Numbered from the stretch's first letter, positions 37,172-49,800 are shown. The stretch: 64,000 bases of DNA from Phaeoceros laevis (GCA_049999765.1 JBNGIQ010009361.1:71957-135956), one strand, 5' to 3'. Made by a program: numbers and translations. Notes: a model not told the origin generated them from the letters alone.

Positions 37172-37345
37172 GCATACTAAGACTACGCAGGACAGACTTG
37201 TGACTAGTGTCTATGGGACCATGTAAACCTCTTCGGCATAGTAAGACTACGCATGGCAAACTTGTGACTAGTGTCTATGGGACCGTGTAAACCTCTTCAA
37301 ATACTTGTGACTACTGTCGATGGGACCGTGTAAACCTCTTCAAAT
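37172..37345 (+). repeat. 64-bp tandem repeat, about 2.7 copies
   Basis: Units start at 37172 and 37236 (gcata.taagactacgca), with a third, shortened unit from about 37302. All share cttgtgacta, tgggacc.tgtaaacctc and cttc. A short acacacacactgtggtga duplication follows at about 37352-37387. Confidence 0.85.
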
Positions 37346-38050
37346 AATAAACACACACACTGTGGTGAATGAACACACACACTGTGGTGAGTGCTGAGCT
37401 GGGTGTGGCTCATGGCCATCTTTGAGACAAGTTTCGAGTCCTCCTGGAAAACGAGCTCGGTAACGTTCCAGCATGACTATGCATTACCAGCGGGTCCGGT
37501 CAATCAGGCAGGTAGGCATGGAGCCAAAAGCGAAGCCGGCCAGACTGGAAAGCCATTGTCTGATACAGGAAAGGCGGATTCCGAAGCCATACTGTTTAAC
37601 TCTCTCGGACGGAACCTCATAATCTACTCAATGATGAAACCACTTGATGGAGAGTAGTAAACTTTTGGTGTTTTCATGGGAATCGCTTGCTGCAAACCGG
37701 ACACGATGGGACCTCGGTGGTTCACGAGCAGGATTCGCATCAGGCGTCCCTGTGCCGACAGGGCTTTAAATGCCCCACATGTGCCAACAGAGGCGCACCA
37801 TGTGTCCACGATGTGCAAACGGATGATGAGCCTTTGATGTCTGTCCCAGGTTGCGTGTTGCCCGCAGGTTATTTACTATATGCGATGTGTCCAGTGGCCA
37901 TTGCTCCATCCAGGATTTGTGCTCGAAAGACTGGCCGAAACGAGCGCCAAGTGGGCAAACGTACGGTGCTTGTACGATGGCGGGTCGTAACCGGGAGTGG
38001 TGGCTTGTGCCCGGTACGGAAAGCGAATACCTTTCCGTCGCGTGGGATTC

Positions 38051-38510
38051 GTGGGACAAAAAGTGGGGGCCTCGAGCCCCCTCTCTCCCGCCACGATGCC
38101 TGCGCACCACTTATATGCGACATTCGGCACAGACAATTTTCGCAGAGGGCGGCGTTTGCCCTGGTGCATTAGACCTACTACCAATCACGTGTCAGCAGCC
38201 AAACGTTCGCCGGTCCAGTGCTGACCAAGCGGTTTAGCGGGGACCCAAACCGGTTAGGTGACTCGAACCGGTTTAAGGGCGACCCAACCGGCGGTAGGAG
38301 CGCGAGTGAATTCAGTAGTGGTGCAGTGTGGAATGTCGGGGAACTGTTGTCCGAGCATACGCTAAATTCCCGGCAACAGGCGGTCGCAAGAGGTAGTCCG
38401 TGGGCAGACTCGGTTCGTTCAATAAGTGGAGGCCGGCCGCGTAGTGCCATCCTTGGTCCCACGCTAGGGCGAAAAATGGGACGAAAGGGGACCCCCACTT
38501 TTTGTCCCAC
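38051..38510. mobile_element. 460-bp candidate MITE with perfect 19-bp terminal inverted repeats
   Basis: The 19-mer gtgggacaaaaagtggggg at 38051-38069 is exactly inverted at 38492-38510. The interior has accggttt-type palindromes near 38230-38280 and no gene. Flanks (ggattc / tagttc) show no clear target-site duplication, so the ends may not be the true element ends. Confidence 0.5.
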
Positions 38511-39163
38511 TAGTTCCATGGGACAAAACGTATTCCCTAGGTTTGGACCCTCTCCTCATCTTTCTTCACTAACACCAATTGGCTAGAACCTTTTCTTTTG
38601 ATGTGGAATACTTGGGACAACGTGCTTATGCAGCGGTTTCCCCCTCACCTTTCCTCATTGTTGGAGTCTTGGAGATGTCACAAATCTTTGCAACTCAAAA
38701 AGTCCCATACACAATTTCTCAAATTTCAAGAAAAAAGAAGTTTCTATCTTTTATGCTGTCTTGTAAGAATCCCAATACAAGACCGACAGGCTTCAAACTT
38801 CGTAATCCGTTAAATTGGAGACTTTTTGGGACAAGTCACAAGTGCAAGTGCATTTGTCATTGGTGTGTGGAGCGTGTACATCCTTGTACGGATCAGAAAA
38901 GTATGTACGTATGTACTATTTGAATATTTGAATTTGGAACATTATATAGTATATACAGACTTTCCTTGTTTCTGGATTAATTTAGGCTGCCGGCCATGTC
39001 CGTTTAACACCCTTCTAATGAATCTAATCGTCTGAACCAGACCGTGGATGTTGCGCTGTTGATGCTTATGGTACGCCCGGACTCGGAGTTATTCGTTTAA
39101 AAAGACCAGTGGTCCTACTATAAAGTAGACATATAGTCTCTGCCCAGCCACGGGAGGGAGTGA

Positions 39164-39215
39164 GTGGTTCACGCGAGAGGAGTGGTTCACGCGGACCGGG
39201 TGGTTCACGCGGGCG
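39164..39215 (+). repeat. 18-bp tandem repeat, three copies
   Basis: gtggttcacgcg recurs at 39164, 39182 and 39200. If translated forward this gives Gly-Ser-Arg-containing hexapeptides in a 65-codon open frame with no other sign of being a gene. Confidence 0.8.
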
Positions 39216-40621
39216 TGCTTCGTGTCATGCCTCAAGTCAAGGGGATTCAACAGGCTGCTACAGTACGACTTGGGCTGCTGGACGGCCTGCTCTTTCTCTC
39301 ACGAACTTGAAACCTCTTGCGGAGCGCAGAGATCTGTACACAAGGCGGGCCAGCTAGACTACTACTGTCGTTACATAGCCCATCCTGATAATGAGGACTG
39401 CGATACTCTCTGGACAGAGGAGGTCAGGAGCACCAAGCGATGGCGGCCTGGCCTGGCCTGGCAGACTTGTAAGGCCAAGAAACATCTTCCTGCCGGCTCG
39501 ATATTCTCCTCAAGGCGATCCCACTCCTCGTAACAATTATGCATGTGCTCCCTGACTGTTCAGCACCATGCATGTGCAGATCACACAGAAGCCGGGCCTG
39601 CGATATGCACAACCACATATAAACATTTATAAGGTTTCATCGCTTCCTGACATTCTGCCACATCGGTCAAGTTTTCAGAGCAGGAACAGGAAGTTCAACT
39701 TCAAAGGAAGGTATTTCGATAATTTTATCACTAAACATCATTCAGAGGACGGTAATCCCATCACCAGGTATAAATCCCATCACATTGGAACCTTACTTCC
39801 TCTCCCTGCTGCTTCCACTCTCACTCTCCTGCTCTTTCACGACGACGCCGATCAGCATCAGCCTCCAGGGGAGTTTGCCCAAGTTTCTATGAGCGCCTCC
39901 AAAAGGCCTACCTCCCTGACATAAGTTATCCAACCCAAACTTCCACCTCTCATGGCAAACTGGTCATCAAGCACCACATCAGGTCATTGGTTTGGAAACG
40001 AAACCCAATAATTGGAATGCCGTAGCAGCACTTACTCGATCAGACAGAGGTCCCTCCTCAGGCTGGCTTCACGAACCGAGCCCCTTCCGGAAAAACTAGC
40101 TAGCCTGCCACACTGCTCTTGAAATCACGAGAGTTCTGTCATGATATTTGATCACACATCGAAATTAATACTGAACACCGTTGTTGACAAGGCCAGCGTG
40201 ACTGCCTGCAGACAGGATCATTGGGGCAACAGGGGGACTGCATAAATTTACTCTTGTATAGGCACATTTCTTCATCACACTGCAGCAGGCTTGCTTGCCT
40301 GAGAGTTTCCTTCTTGAGCACTACCAGCAACTTCAGCAGTCCAAGACACTTGTAACTCAACATTGGGCTGGACAGTTTGAGCATCCTCCATGCTTCCACA
40401 CCTTCATCACAAGAAGACTTACAGTGAGCTTCAAAAGTCCTGTTATGCCCTCTGCTGTCCACGTCTGGCTGGTTTCTAGTAGGTGTGGACTGTGGAGGTA
40501 ATCACGAGAGCAAAGGCTTGTCGTGGTATCACAAGCAAAGGCTTATCACGGACAGCCTATTGGAGCAAGAAAACTGTATCATGGGATGCAGCAGTCAGGC
40601 TGAGCTGCCAAGCCAGACAAC

Positions 40622-40720
40622 CGTATCTATGTTGCAGTCTTGAAATCATGCGCCAGTGCCGGAGATTTGGCTGCTGGAAAGGATGTCCATACCTATATTC
40701 ATGGCATTCTCCAAAATGCG
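40622..40720 (+). pseudogene. PPR gene fragment
   Basis: Forward translation gives RIYVAVLKSCASAGDLAAGK followed by DVHTYIHGILQNA, an L/S-type PPR segment with the usual LKSCASAGDLAAGK wording. It is about one motif long, with no PPR sequence on either side. It is a relic, not a gene, and is not a copy of the 4706 PPR gene (wording differs). Confidence 0.8.
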
Positions 40721-41643
40721 TGTAAGAGGTCGCATGGCTTCGCAAGATTAGATCCTATCTTTAGTAGTGCTTACATGCGATGTCCATACCAACTAGGCGA
40801 GGTCGTTGTTGCACGTTGTAAGACCTCGACGGAAGGCTATCCGACAAACAAAGAAGCGAGACGGCTTTTTCATTTGGGTTTCGCTTACATGGACTCGTCC
40901 CCCCGTTAGAGGAGAGGGTGCACTCACCCGCAGTCAAATTCACCAGGATGAGAAATAATGAAATTGTTACTCTTCCGTTACCTTGCTTCCTTGGAGGTTT
41001 CAACGAGAAGATTGGATGGCCTTTCATTTTCCCAATCTGGACAGCCCTTCATGGGTCTGTGCCTCCGAGGCTCCGATATCCAAGGGATGACCAAGGTCTC
41101 TATGTACGACTACGGATCTTCCAGAGTAGGAAGAGGATGTTTGCCCAGAAGTACAACCCGCTTGTAAAAGACAGTTTGCGGATTGTCAATTTCTGGACAC
41201 CATTCCAACTAAGTTATGCTAAGGGTGACGGGGTACTGTCATGTCGCCGAGCCCATTCTCATTTGTAAGGGGGCCAGGGCCAACCTGCTTGGGTTGGCTG
41301 GGACTACGGAGCTCCTCGAAACTGGCTGTCACCTTTCGTGACATATTATTGGGGTGTTTACCCCAACCACCAACCTTTCTTCCTTCCTACAGAGGTTATC
41401 GTTAAACGAAGCCAATCCCGACTACATCGTAGAGGAGTTTGTGAGAGAGGCAGCTGCGGGAGAAGCTCATCCACACTGCGATTGCCATGTCTCGGTCTAT
41501 CAGAGATGCCAGGCCTATCATGCCAGGCATAAAGGATATCTACTGCATTGCAATCTTGGAGCTTGTTGAGACAAAATGGCGTCCACGTAGATCGGTACCA
41601 TCAGGGCCCCCGGTCTCATGATTGTGACAAAATATTTTGGTGC

Positions 41644-42909
41644 TAGAGTACCGGTAACCCTTCGGTTACCGTGCACCCCCTTCGGTTTAACGAATCTTAT
41701 CGTAAGAACGTGGCGATTCTTTAGAAACGGGGAGGTTTCTATTGAGGAAAGCAGCGGGAGGGAAACGTTTTTTGCTTTTTTTCGCGCCCATGTGATTGCG
41801 CGTGGTCCATTTGAGGGGGAAGGCTCTTAGAGCTTCAAAATTCGATCGCCTAACCAAAGTTCCCACTCGCGGGAACTCATTTTTGCTTCGCGCTCAGTCT
41901 AAGCACACACTCAGCTCACATTCTAGTGTCGCTCCTGGCCGTGCTTTGGCGCCAATTCTGTTAGAAGGTACTAGAACACCTTCTGTGTCATCACATCATA
42001 GCATTAGTTTTGTATTGGGCCACTTGTTAGTTAGGGAGACTTCTAGAATCTTAACTTCAAGTATAAAAAGAGCCTAGCCATGGAATGAAGTGAGTTCCAT
42101 TCAGTACTCTCACGCTCTCTTGAGCTCCCTTGCAGGAGTTAGCACTCTAGCGCCATCCTGGCCTAGTTGCCACTTTTTTATGACAAATTCTGCATTCTCC
42201 AGCCACCAGCCATGCTCGAATGCAGTGAGTACGTCCAGCACTGCACCTGCCGCTTCTGCTGCAAACAAATCTACAAAGGCAGGCTGCGTACATTCCACTG
42301 TACCTACATTTTGAAGAGGGAATTTGGCCAGGATTTGACAACAGCCATTCGGCAGCTACGCCAGCGCTGCACCTGTCAGAAGGTGACCTTCAAGTCCAGG
42401 TGAAGCTGTACCCACGCACTTGCTCCAGGCGCCCCTGCCTCCGACATTGTCTGCAACTGCAACAGAGTGTGGAGGCAAATCCCAAAGGGGTGCATGCAGC
42501 AGACACCAAGGGCATCCGGGTCACGAAATCATGAGGCGGCCAGGGGGAGGCCGGACCAGGCCAAGGCACCTTGCTGCACAGAGCATTTCAACAACATCTT
42601 CCACAGAACCACCGACGACGACAATGAGGAATTCAGCAGTGTACAAGTAACCGCATCTACAACGCTAGCACTTGCACGTAGTCGGAGAAAAGCCCGTATG
42701 TAGTGCACTAGTGTCCGCATGTAGTACAGTTTCTAAGCGAAAATCGTTTCTTTTCTGTATGGGCCGATTCTTTAGAAATTTTGCATTACATTTTCGGATA
42801 TACGACCTTTGCCCCTGCATCCAGTCATCCTGAAAATTTCAAAATTTTCGGCTCAGACATGATTATTTTTTGTGCCCTTATTTGTAACCGAAGGGGTACC
42901 GGTACTCTA
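41644..42909. mobile_element. 1.27-kb element bounded by 26-bp inverted repeats, with promoter-like interior
   Basis: 41644-41669 and 42884-42909 are inverted copies with one mismatch. Inside the left repeat, cggtaacc-cttc-ggttaccg forms a perfect 8-bp-stem hairpin. A further 14-mer, cgattctttagaaa, occurs in direct orientation near both ends (41714, 42765). The interior has tataaaaag at 42062 and, just upstream at 42041, ttctagaa, a heat-shock-element core. No transposase is seen. It is a non-autonomous DNA element or a promoter-bearing LTR-like piece; target-site duplications were not identified. Confidence 0.55.
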
Positions 42910-43033
42910 CACCGAGCGGACTTGTAAATTCTTGAGGACAGTAACATGTGCAACGTTCCGGAACATTAATGTAACCAAATAACAAATAGAACAGTGTTAT
43001 AGTGGGTTGCCGTGATCCTTCGATCCTTCAAGT

Positions 43034-45249
43034 TCACGGAACCTTTTCCTTCCGGGAATCGTCACAAGGGACAGACCACTGAGACCAGTTGGTGTACAAC
43101 ACCAAAGGAACAAAATGGAGGAAACAGAAACAGGTGATCAGGGCATCAAATATGTAAGGGTACCTTGCCGGAGGAGGGATTGCAAGATAGCCCAGATGCA
43201 GGAAAGCTGCACATGTGACCGAAAACACGCCCACATATCTAAGCAATGCAGCACGGTTGCTGACCATGGTCTTTTCCTGCAGGTGGGGGCTGGATGGTCT
43301 GCCGGGTATAAGATAGAATAACCACAGAAGGGCCATGAAAGGAAGAAGCAGCCCGTCTCGTCGCAGAAGGGGCAACATGGACAGAGTCGCAAGAGGCACC
43401 AACCACCGTACCACTTCAGGCTCCTCCAGTGCCAACAGTGTTGCTGGTAGTAATGGCAGCAAAATCGATTTCTCATGAACTGCACAGAAATAGTTCAGAA
43501 TTATCAGTCACCTTCAATTGAAGAACATGTTATGGCATTCGATGGTAGTAGCGTTATAGATAAGACGTGAGAAATCACAAACTGAAGCAGAAGAGTACAA
43601 TGTACATGCAAACTCAAATTCCATACCTTGGTAAGCAAAGAGATAAAAAGCGAAAGAGCTGTTAACCATTGCAAGAACAAAACCCTTTGTGCTTGGTGCA
43701 CGTATTTGCTGCACCATGGAGGGTAGTGCAGCTGCTATCGTTGCCACCAGCGACAAACAAGTTAACACTGGGATTGAAAAGAGCTGCTTCCACTTGACTA
43801 CTATGGAAGTGCCACACCAAAAGTTAGCTACATAGTCCTCAAAAATTCCCCGTTTAAGAGGTGTCAGCCGTTGGAAGACCTGCATGCCAAGAAGAAGTTT
43901 CTTACAGCCACTGCAGATTCGTGATGACCATGCACCAATACAACAGCGAGGAGAGTCAACCTCTAGGGCAGCTTCTTTTGTCCAAAAGGGATACCAGCAG
44001 AGGGCAACCGTCAAAAGAACAGTGAAACCCAACCGGGCAACCCTGATAACTGGACGCTTCCTTCTCAAACAGAGCCCTAGAAGATGGGCAAAAAATGCTG
44101 GAGCATAGTACATGCTCATCTGCAATCTCGGTACTTGTTAGCTGTTAAATGCCATGCTGTCAAATAAAAACGTTGCTGCCACATGCACAGAAGCAGACCC
44201 TACATTAGGCATTTAACTGCTCAAGCTTTTTCTCGAACAGTACTAATGGGAAACCACCATAGGAACACTTTTGTCCACAGTGGTCTGGCATCGAGCTTTC
44301 AGGAGACAACAAGATTATTGCAAATGTGTCCTTCAGCTGCTAAGGCAGATAACGCACCTGCTTGTGGTTGAAGGATAGACAAAACAGCACAGACGCAGCT
44401 ATTTCTCTCTTTGCCACAAGGGCTGCTGCTGCGCCAGCAGCAAGCCCCAAGCTGATGCAGTTATACTGGGAGAATAAGGGGGTAGGTATGAGACAAGCGA
44501 AAAATCGTCCTTGTATTCACTAGGTCTCTGCCTGCAGAAAACAACAAAACAGGTAAAGCATCGTACCTGAAAGTGTCCATGATCTATGAGAATAAGAGAT
44601 GGTTGAAGAAGGATGACGGCCAGCACCCAGGCACGCTCTTGGTCAGTTCGGTTCTTATAGAAAATCGCTACAAAAACCAGGACGGCTGGGAAGAAGATGA
44701 GGACGTCCGAAGTCAAAACTGTCCAACGCAACAGTATCTTGCTGCACCCTTCACCAATAACAAGTTGGAGAGTTCACACAACCATCAGTTGCCTTGATAG
44801 AGTTCATGGAGAATTTCGTTCTTGAAGTCCTGCTGGCTCCGAGACAAACCTGCTGGGGGTCTCGTACCCCCGAGAAGAATGGAGTGCTACAGCAGACGGT
44901 TCAATCCTGTCCACCACCAGCCCGTGAACCAGGCTCTGATATGCGGTGAGAGGAGGATAATCCAGACCCCAGTAGCTGAGATCATTGTCGACAGACTGTC
45001 TGTACCAATCCCTAACGGGAGTGTGAAGGGTAAGTTCCATCCAGTGCCTCTGGGCCTCATAATCACCGAACTTTGGAGCATCCCCTGCACCTGACAGAGC
45101 ACCCCGCTCGCACAGCTCAGAGTCCACAATTTTCTCCAGGCCGGAAACAGTTAAGAGAGCAGACAAAAACAGGGTACAGCAAACGCAGGAAAGATGTACG
45201 CACCAGAGTAAGGATGGAGCGAAACGAGGAGGCGCACGAATAGAGCCAT
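43034..45249 (-). CDS. ALG6: dolichyl-P-Glc:Man9GlcNAc2-PP-dolichol alpha-1,3-glucosyltransferase
   Basis: Minus-strand gene; first exon 45204-45249 ([16 protein letters not shown]), second exon up to 45090. Seen: the strongly conserved luminal loop [20 protein letters not shown] then DWYR and [22 protein letters not shown]6-specific in wording; then [74 protein letters not shown] and several membrane helices to a C-terminus at 43034. Known: this ER enzyme adds the first glucose to the lipid-linked oligosaccharide used for N-glycosylation. Recognised blocks are in the right order, with short introns between them. It is divergent from the oxygenase gene, with 274 bp between the two start codons. 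Confidence 0.93.
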
Positions 45250-45523
45250 GCTACAGATGAGTGCAAGACTGAGAAGGCGATGCCTTGACACAGGCCATAG
45301 GTTGAACATCGCGCAAGATTATGCCGTCTAGCAAATGGGGGCCTGTTCGCTACGCATAACAGACTTGTTTCCTTCTACCGCGAAAATTTAAGACAGACCT
45401 TCACAGATCACAGTTCTGGACCTTTACACCAACAGGGGATCCTGAAGCGGAGTCTTCCTTCCGTCGCACACGCTCAAGAGGGGCCTCTGCGTAGACCACT
45501 GCGTGCAATTAGGCTGTACAGCC
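45250..45523. promoter_or_regulatory. bidirectional promoter region, ALG6 / oxygenase
   Basis: Only 274 bp separate the start codons of two divergent, apparently intact genes, so both promoters and 5' UTRs must fit here. No classical TATA box was recognised in either direction. Confidence 0.6.
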
Positions 45524-48385
45524 ATGGCAATTTCTGCAGGGCAGGTTGTCAGTATCAGATACAGTCGGCTTCTGGTGCGTTATGTTTCTTGTCCTTCCAG
45601 TCTAAGATGTTGAGGTTGGTACATTTCAGTCCAACTTACAGTCTCGCTAAACTGAGGCTGATGTTGGCGTAATTACTGAGAGCCTCTTCTGCAAGGATGC
45701 CGGTGAGGTCAGGTGTGGTTGACATGTTCTTATATATTGCAGACGGCAGAAAGCAATATTGCGAATGAGCTGGAAAAAGGGTTTGGTCCCGATGGCCTGG
45801 GCATCCTCGCTATTTCGGAGGTGACCTGGCTCCTCAAAGTAGTCGTCTAGGAAAATCCCTTGAATTCACTAGGAAGACGTGCAACTGTGCAACATAACCA
45901 AGGAGACAAATTCGATGTCGTGCTTATCCAGGTTCCAGAGTATCCTGAATTGAGGAGAAAGTTGCTGTTGCTTGCCGAGAGGTGAAGTGGTGTCCAACAC
46001 CGGCACTCGGTTGTTCTGCTCAAAGCGTACTTAGTGCTGCTCGTCAGCAGGGCTAAATCTTGACTTGGTGTTATGCCAGAGTTGCTGCCCTTCCAGAAGA
46101 GGAAAGGAGGGCACTCGAAGATCCCGACAGCAGGTGCACCTTCTGCATTGGTGGTTGGTGTTCCCCCATAAGCATATTATGAGGAACATGGTGTTGGCGC
46201 AACCAAGGTGACTGAGTGATATTGACTGACTATTGTCGGGTTTCTTGAAGGTACTCCTTCGGCTGGAGTCATGGCAAAGAGGCTTTGGAGTCTGGAAAGC
46301 CAGGTAGGAGGGGTCTGTACTTGTATAGTTTTGGTTTCTTCCAGGCACTTTCGGGTTTGTGGCTTTCCTGATGTCCATATGCTGACCAGAGATTGTGCAG
46401 ATGTTCTTAAAGGATCGTTCTATGCAAATCCTCTGATTGATGAGCCCACCAGGGATGAAGGTCTTATCAGAAGGTTAGGCTGTGCTAGTTTTGGTCCGCT
46501 GCATTGTTTTGGCCCGGGCTTCGACAAGGTAGATCCAAGTTGTCCAGTATTTGCTCGTCTGAGATGGTTTTGGTTCGCTGTTGTAAATATGCCCATTTTA
46601 AACCTCTCTCCTGCTTTTCTGAGCTACCAAGGGCACCTGATCTCGCTTTTGCTCTTTATCGGTAATTCTTGACATGAGAGTTTGTTGGAAATGCAGGTAT
46701 CCATCTTACTGCAGACCCAATTTGTGGCCGAAGTCAGTGCTTCCTGAACTTGAGCCAAGTACGACCTTCCTGTCTCTGAAGTTTGTATCTGTTTCAACAT
46801 TAATATTGTTGCAGACACATGTTATGTTAGAAAGCAAATTTTCAGCTACTACTTTTTGTCTTCGGTGCAAATATGCCAGCATTCAAGAAGTTGGGAAAGC
46901 TCATCTTTGAGGTTGGACTGCAGCTAGCATATCATTGTGACAAGTATGGTATGTTGGTTAAGGTGTCATGTGAAGCTTCAAGCTGCTGTAGTTTCGTTTG
47001 TTGGCTGTAACCCTCGCCCTAAGTTCTTCGCTTGTTACTGAGCAGCCTCGTTGAAAGAGCTGTTTGCCCCAAAGTGGAGTCTTGAGGGATCTTTGCGGCA
47101 TTCACTTTGCCACAAAGGCAGATTGCTACACTATTTTCCAGCTTGTAGCAGGTATTGTTGGGTCTTGGACTCGTTAGAAAGGTATTTTGAAGGTACTGGA
47201 GCTGATAGGCTTGAGATTTGTAAAACTCACGAAAGTGTTTGCCGTCTGCACTGACACAGTGAACGTTCTCAAGGTTCTGAAAATATCTCGTCCTGGTGTG
47301 GATGGCATACTGATCACGGCTCTCTCACAGGTCATCTTCTTGTGTTGCTAGTTGGTGATTTTCTGCACAATTTAAGGTTCCAAGCATCACCTGCAGCTGA
47401 GGGCTTGGAATAAGTGAGACATTGAAGGGAGGTAGTTTGGCCTGGTCCCTTTCGATCATAAATGGTGATAATCTACATGCAGGGCTTACTTGTGCAATGT
47501 ACACCTGGGAAGGGCGGGAAGTACCTTGTCCAGATCGAGAAGCTGGTCTTTACATAAAAAACGCAGCTGGGATGATTGTTAAGGTTACATGCTTTCAGTC
47601 GTGTTATGTACTTTGTATGACGTTTCTGGATGTGTGACATTGGGCCTCGATGTCTGTTTGCTATGATCATGGCATTCTTTCCTATCAAGTTCAAAGATAC
47701 CCAGAGGTGTGGTGAGGAGGTTACAGTGACAAGTTGTTGCTCTGTGCAGGCAGAGTTTGGGAAGGACGACATAGCATTTCAAATGGGCGAGGCTACGGAG
47801 CTTCTGTCTGGAGGATTGTATCATGCTACTCAACATTGTGTGAGGGTGAGTGGCATTCATTTGAGTGTTCGATATGGTGTTGCATGTCAACCTTTGTTTG
47901 CTAACTTCCTTTTACGTGTGCAAAGGCTGCACAAGGAGAACTGGCGATCGGTGTGAGAAGAAACACCTTTGCCCTTTTTCTTCAGCCACGATGGTACAAA
48001 ACCTGCTGCTGAACAGACTTGCATGCTCCTCATTTTGTAACTCCAGGTTTGTCGTCTCTGACTATTTGCTACTTCTTTCACGGACAGGGATGAACCTATT
48101 GCATTGCCAGGTAGCAGTGTGCAAGATCAACTTGAAGTAAGACCTTCCACCTGATCTTGTGCTCGACAATCCTTGACACTTTGTGGCACTTGAGTCATTT
48201 CCTCTTCTTTATTGATGGTGGAGAGACCAAGCCAACTTCTGATGTTGCCATTTGCTTGCCAGGACCAAAGCCCATCTACCGTACTCAGCTTTGGAGATTT
48301 TTCCGAGAAAACCATCTCAAAGTACTATCAGTTACCGGTGCTGAATCTACCTGTACAGCAACAACCCTGTCCATACCAACCATGA
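45524..48385 (+). CDS. 2-oxoglutarate/Fe(II)-dependent oxygenase (isopenicillin-N-synthase-like)
   Basis: Fifteen exons that join in phase: 45524-45574, 45743-45820, 45932-45981, 46080-46133, 46251-46303, 46401-46473, 46697-46758, 46880-46948, 47046-47151, 47260-47330, 47483-47583, 47750-47845, 47926-47993, 48088-48136, 48263-48385; 367 aa. Seen: GFGPDGLGILAI, YSFGWSHGKEALESGK, LKGSFYANPLID, FKKLGKLIFEVGLQLAYHCDKY, SSWCGWHTDHGSLTG (HxD iron ligands), GEATELLSGGLYHATQHCVR (distal His), RRNTFALFLQPRWDEP (2OG-binding Arg), FGDFSEKTISKYY. Known: this broadly conserved plant subgroup is related to isopenicillin N synthase; its substrate is not established to my knowledge. The iron and cosubstrate ligands are intact. 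Its 3' half is duplicated as a pseudogene near 51430-52205. Confidence 0.93.
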
Positions 48386-49800
48386 AAGTTGGTTGGAATG
48401 AAACCTCTGCCTTCTGACCAGGTCAACCGGGTGTAGGAGCCTATGTTTCAGTATGGGACAACCGGTCGATGAGATGGTTGTCGTGAAGCCTTTGTGGTAC
48501 CTGGTCATCTGCGGCTGGATTACACAAACGCGAGACCGCGGGACCTTACAGTAACTGTGTGTGTGGACAAATCGTCACCGCCGTACTCTTGGAGAGTTTT
48601 CTGAGAATCCTTTTGACAATTGGTTGACCGGAAAGGGTGAAGGATGCGAATGCCGGCATTCCAGATCATCTCGGGGTGAGGTCTCTTCCTTGCTCCTCTA
48701 CCCCAACAATTCCCCATTCAATTGTTGGGAGCCCACACCCAGAGACACACCCTCCATGAAGGAGGTTGCATCGCATCTCTTGCACAGGTCTCTTGCTCTA
48801 AGCTTGTTTCTGGCGGCAAGTGTTGAGCCTGCTAGCGCTGCGGCTGGATCAGAGGTGGGATCGGCTCCCTCTGGCTGCAACGGATCATGTCGGCGTAGAA
48901 TTTCACATAAATTTTCAGGATGAGAGGTGTGTCCGGAGTAGCAGAGGCTGCGTGAGGTCTCTTGCTTTCTGTTTATCTAAGGTATACGGTGTTGGGCTGT
49001 TGTGGCTGGATCTGAAATCTTGAGCCGGCTGCTTTTGGATCTGTGGTTTTGGACCTGCTGCAGATCATGAGCTTGCTGCGGCTGCATCTAACACAACGGC
49101 GGAGCACATCAACACAACGGCGGAGCACATCAACACGACGGCGGAGCTTGCGCATAGTGCATTCCGCGGACACTGGAGCGACATGTCGCAGGCCATGTTA
49201 GGAGATGCTGTTCCAAGCAGCTCCAAAGCCTCCAGACGGAGTTTGAAGCGGGACGAAACCAGAGGCACGGGCTATGTACATGTCAGCATACGGCAGCTGC
49301 CGGGCAACTTAAGCTTGAGCCTGCCGGACAAACTTCAGCTTGGACTTGCCGGACATCCATAAGTAAGTCGTAAGTATCCAGATTCCAGATTCATGACCCT
49401 TCCCTCTCCTCGTGAGTTCACCATTCTGGTGCTCTTGTTGGATATTGGTCCCGACTCCCGAGGTGCTACAAACTTGTGCACGTGTGAGTTATCAAATTGT
49501 GGGGCCCCAGTATAAATTTCTTAAGGCGCTTCAGTTTTCTCCACACACAAGTTTGCATCTGGCAGGTTCACGTTATTACCAGGTGCGGAAGACGGCGGTG
49601 GGAATTCTGCAGATGCGCATGCGCAAGGCGGGACACGTACCGGCGCCAAGGGGCCTCTCAGGGGCCTGCATTGCCGAAGGCGGATTCCAAAACATTTGCT
49701 GTTGGGATTGCAGGTGGGCTTGCTGGTGGCGTCACCGCTCTCATTCTTCTTGTCGCAGTCGTACAGTGGTAGTGGCAGTAGTAACAAATTACCGTGTTAT
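47600..49800 (+). repeat. segmental duplication, copy A
   Basis: From the last oxygenase exons through the kinase-like remnant, this stretch matches 51430-54500 in the same orientation (for example 47750-48140 with 51590-51975, 48780-48870 with 52695-52790, 49150-49230 with 53490-53570). The offset grows from about 3.8 to 4.4 kb through insertions. Confidence 0.85.
49075..49775 (+). pseudogene. remnant of LamG-like receptor kinase (copy A)
   Basis: Forward pieces match the intact gene at 53353: NTTAELAHSAFRGHWSD, then MSQAMLGDAVPSSS, then GTGYVHVSIRQ (49091-49300), and a membrane exon with TFAVGIAGGLAGGVTALILL (about 49690-49765). The lectin domain after SIRQ is missing and no kinase domain follows. 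A 21-bp unit encoding NTTAEHI is repeated at 49091-49140. Non-functional as a receptor. Confidence 0.82.

Larger units (their letters stand above)
35817..43033. other. gene-poor, repeat-bearing region
   Basis: Between the H+-ATPase promoter side and the ALG6 3' end I find no intact gene. The repeats and fragments that can be supported are listed separately (37172, 38051, 39164, 40622, 41644). Open stretches such as 37687-38172 and 39568-39924 match nothing I recognise. Confidence 0.5.

Noticed and set aside
37687-38586. Two open frames that might be transposon genes
   Set aside because: No transposase, integrase or zinc-finger pattern beyond an isolated CPTC; kept only as part of the inverted-repeat element where ends are supported.
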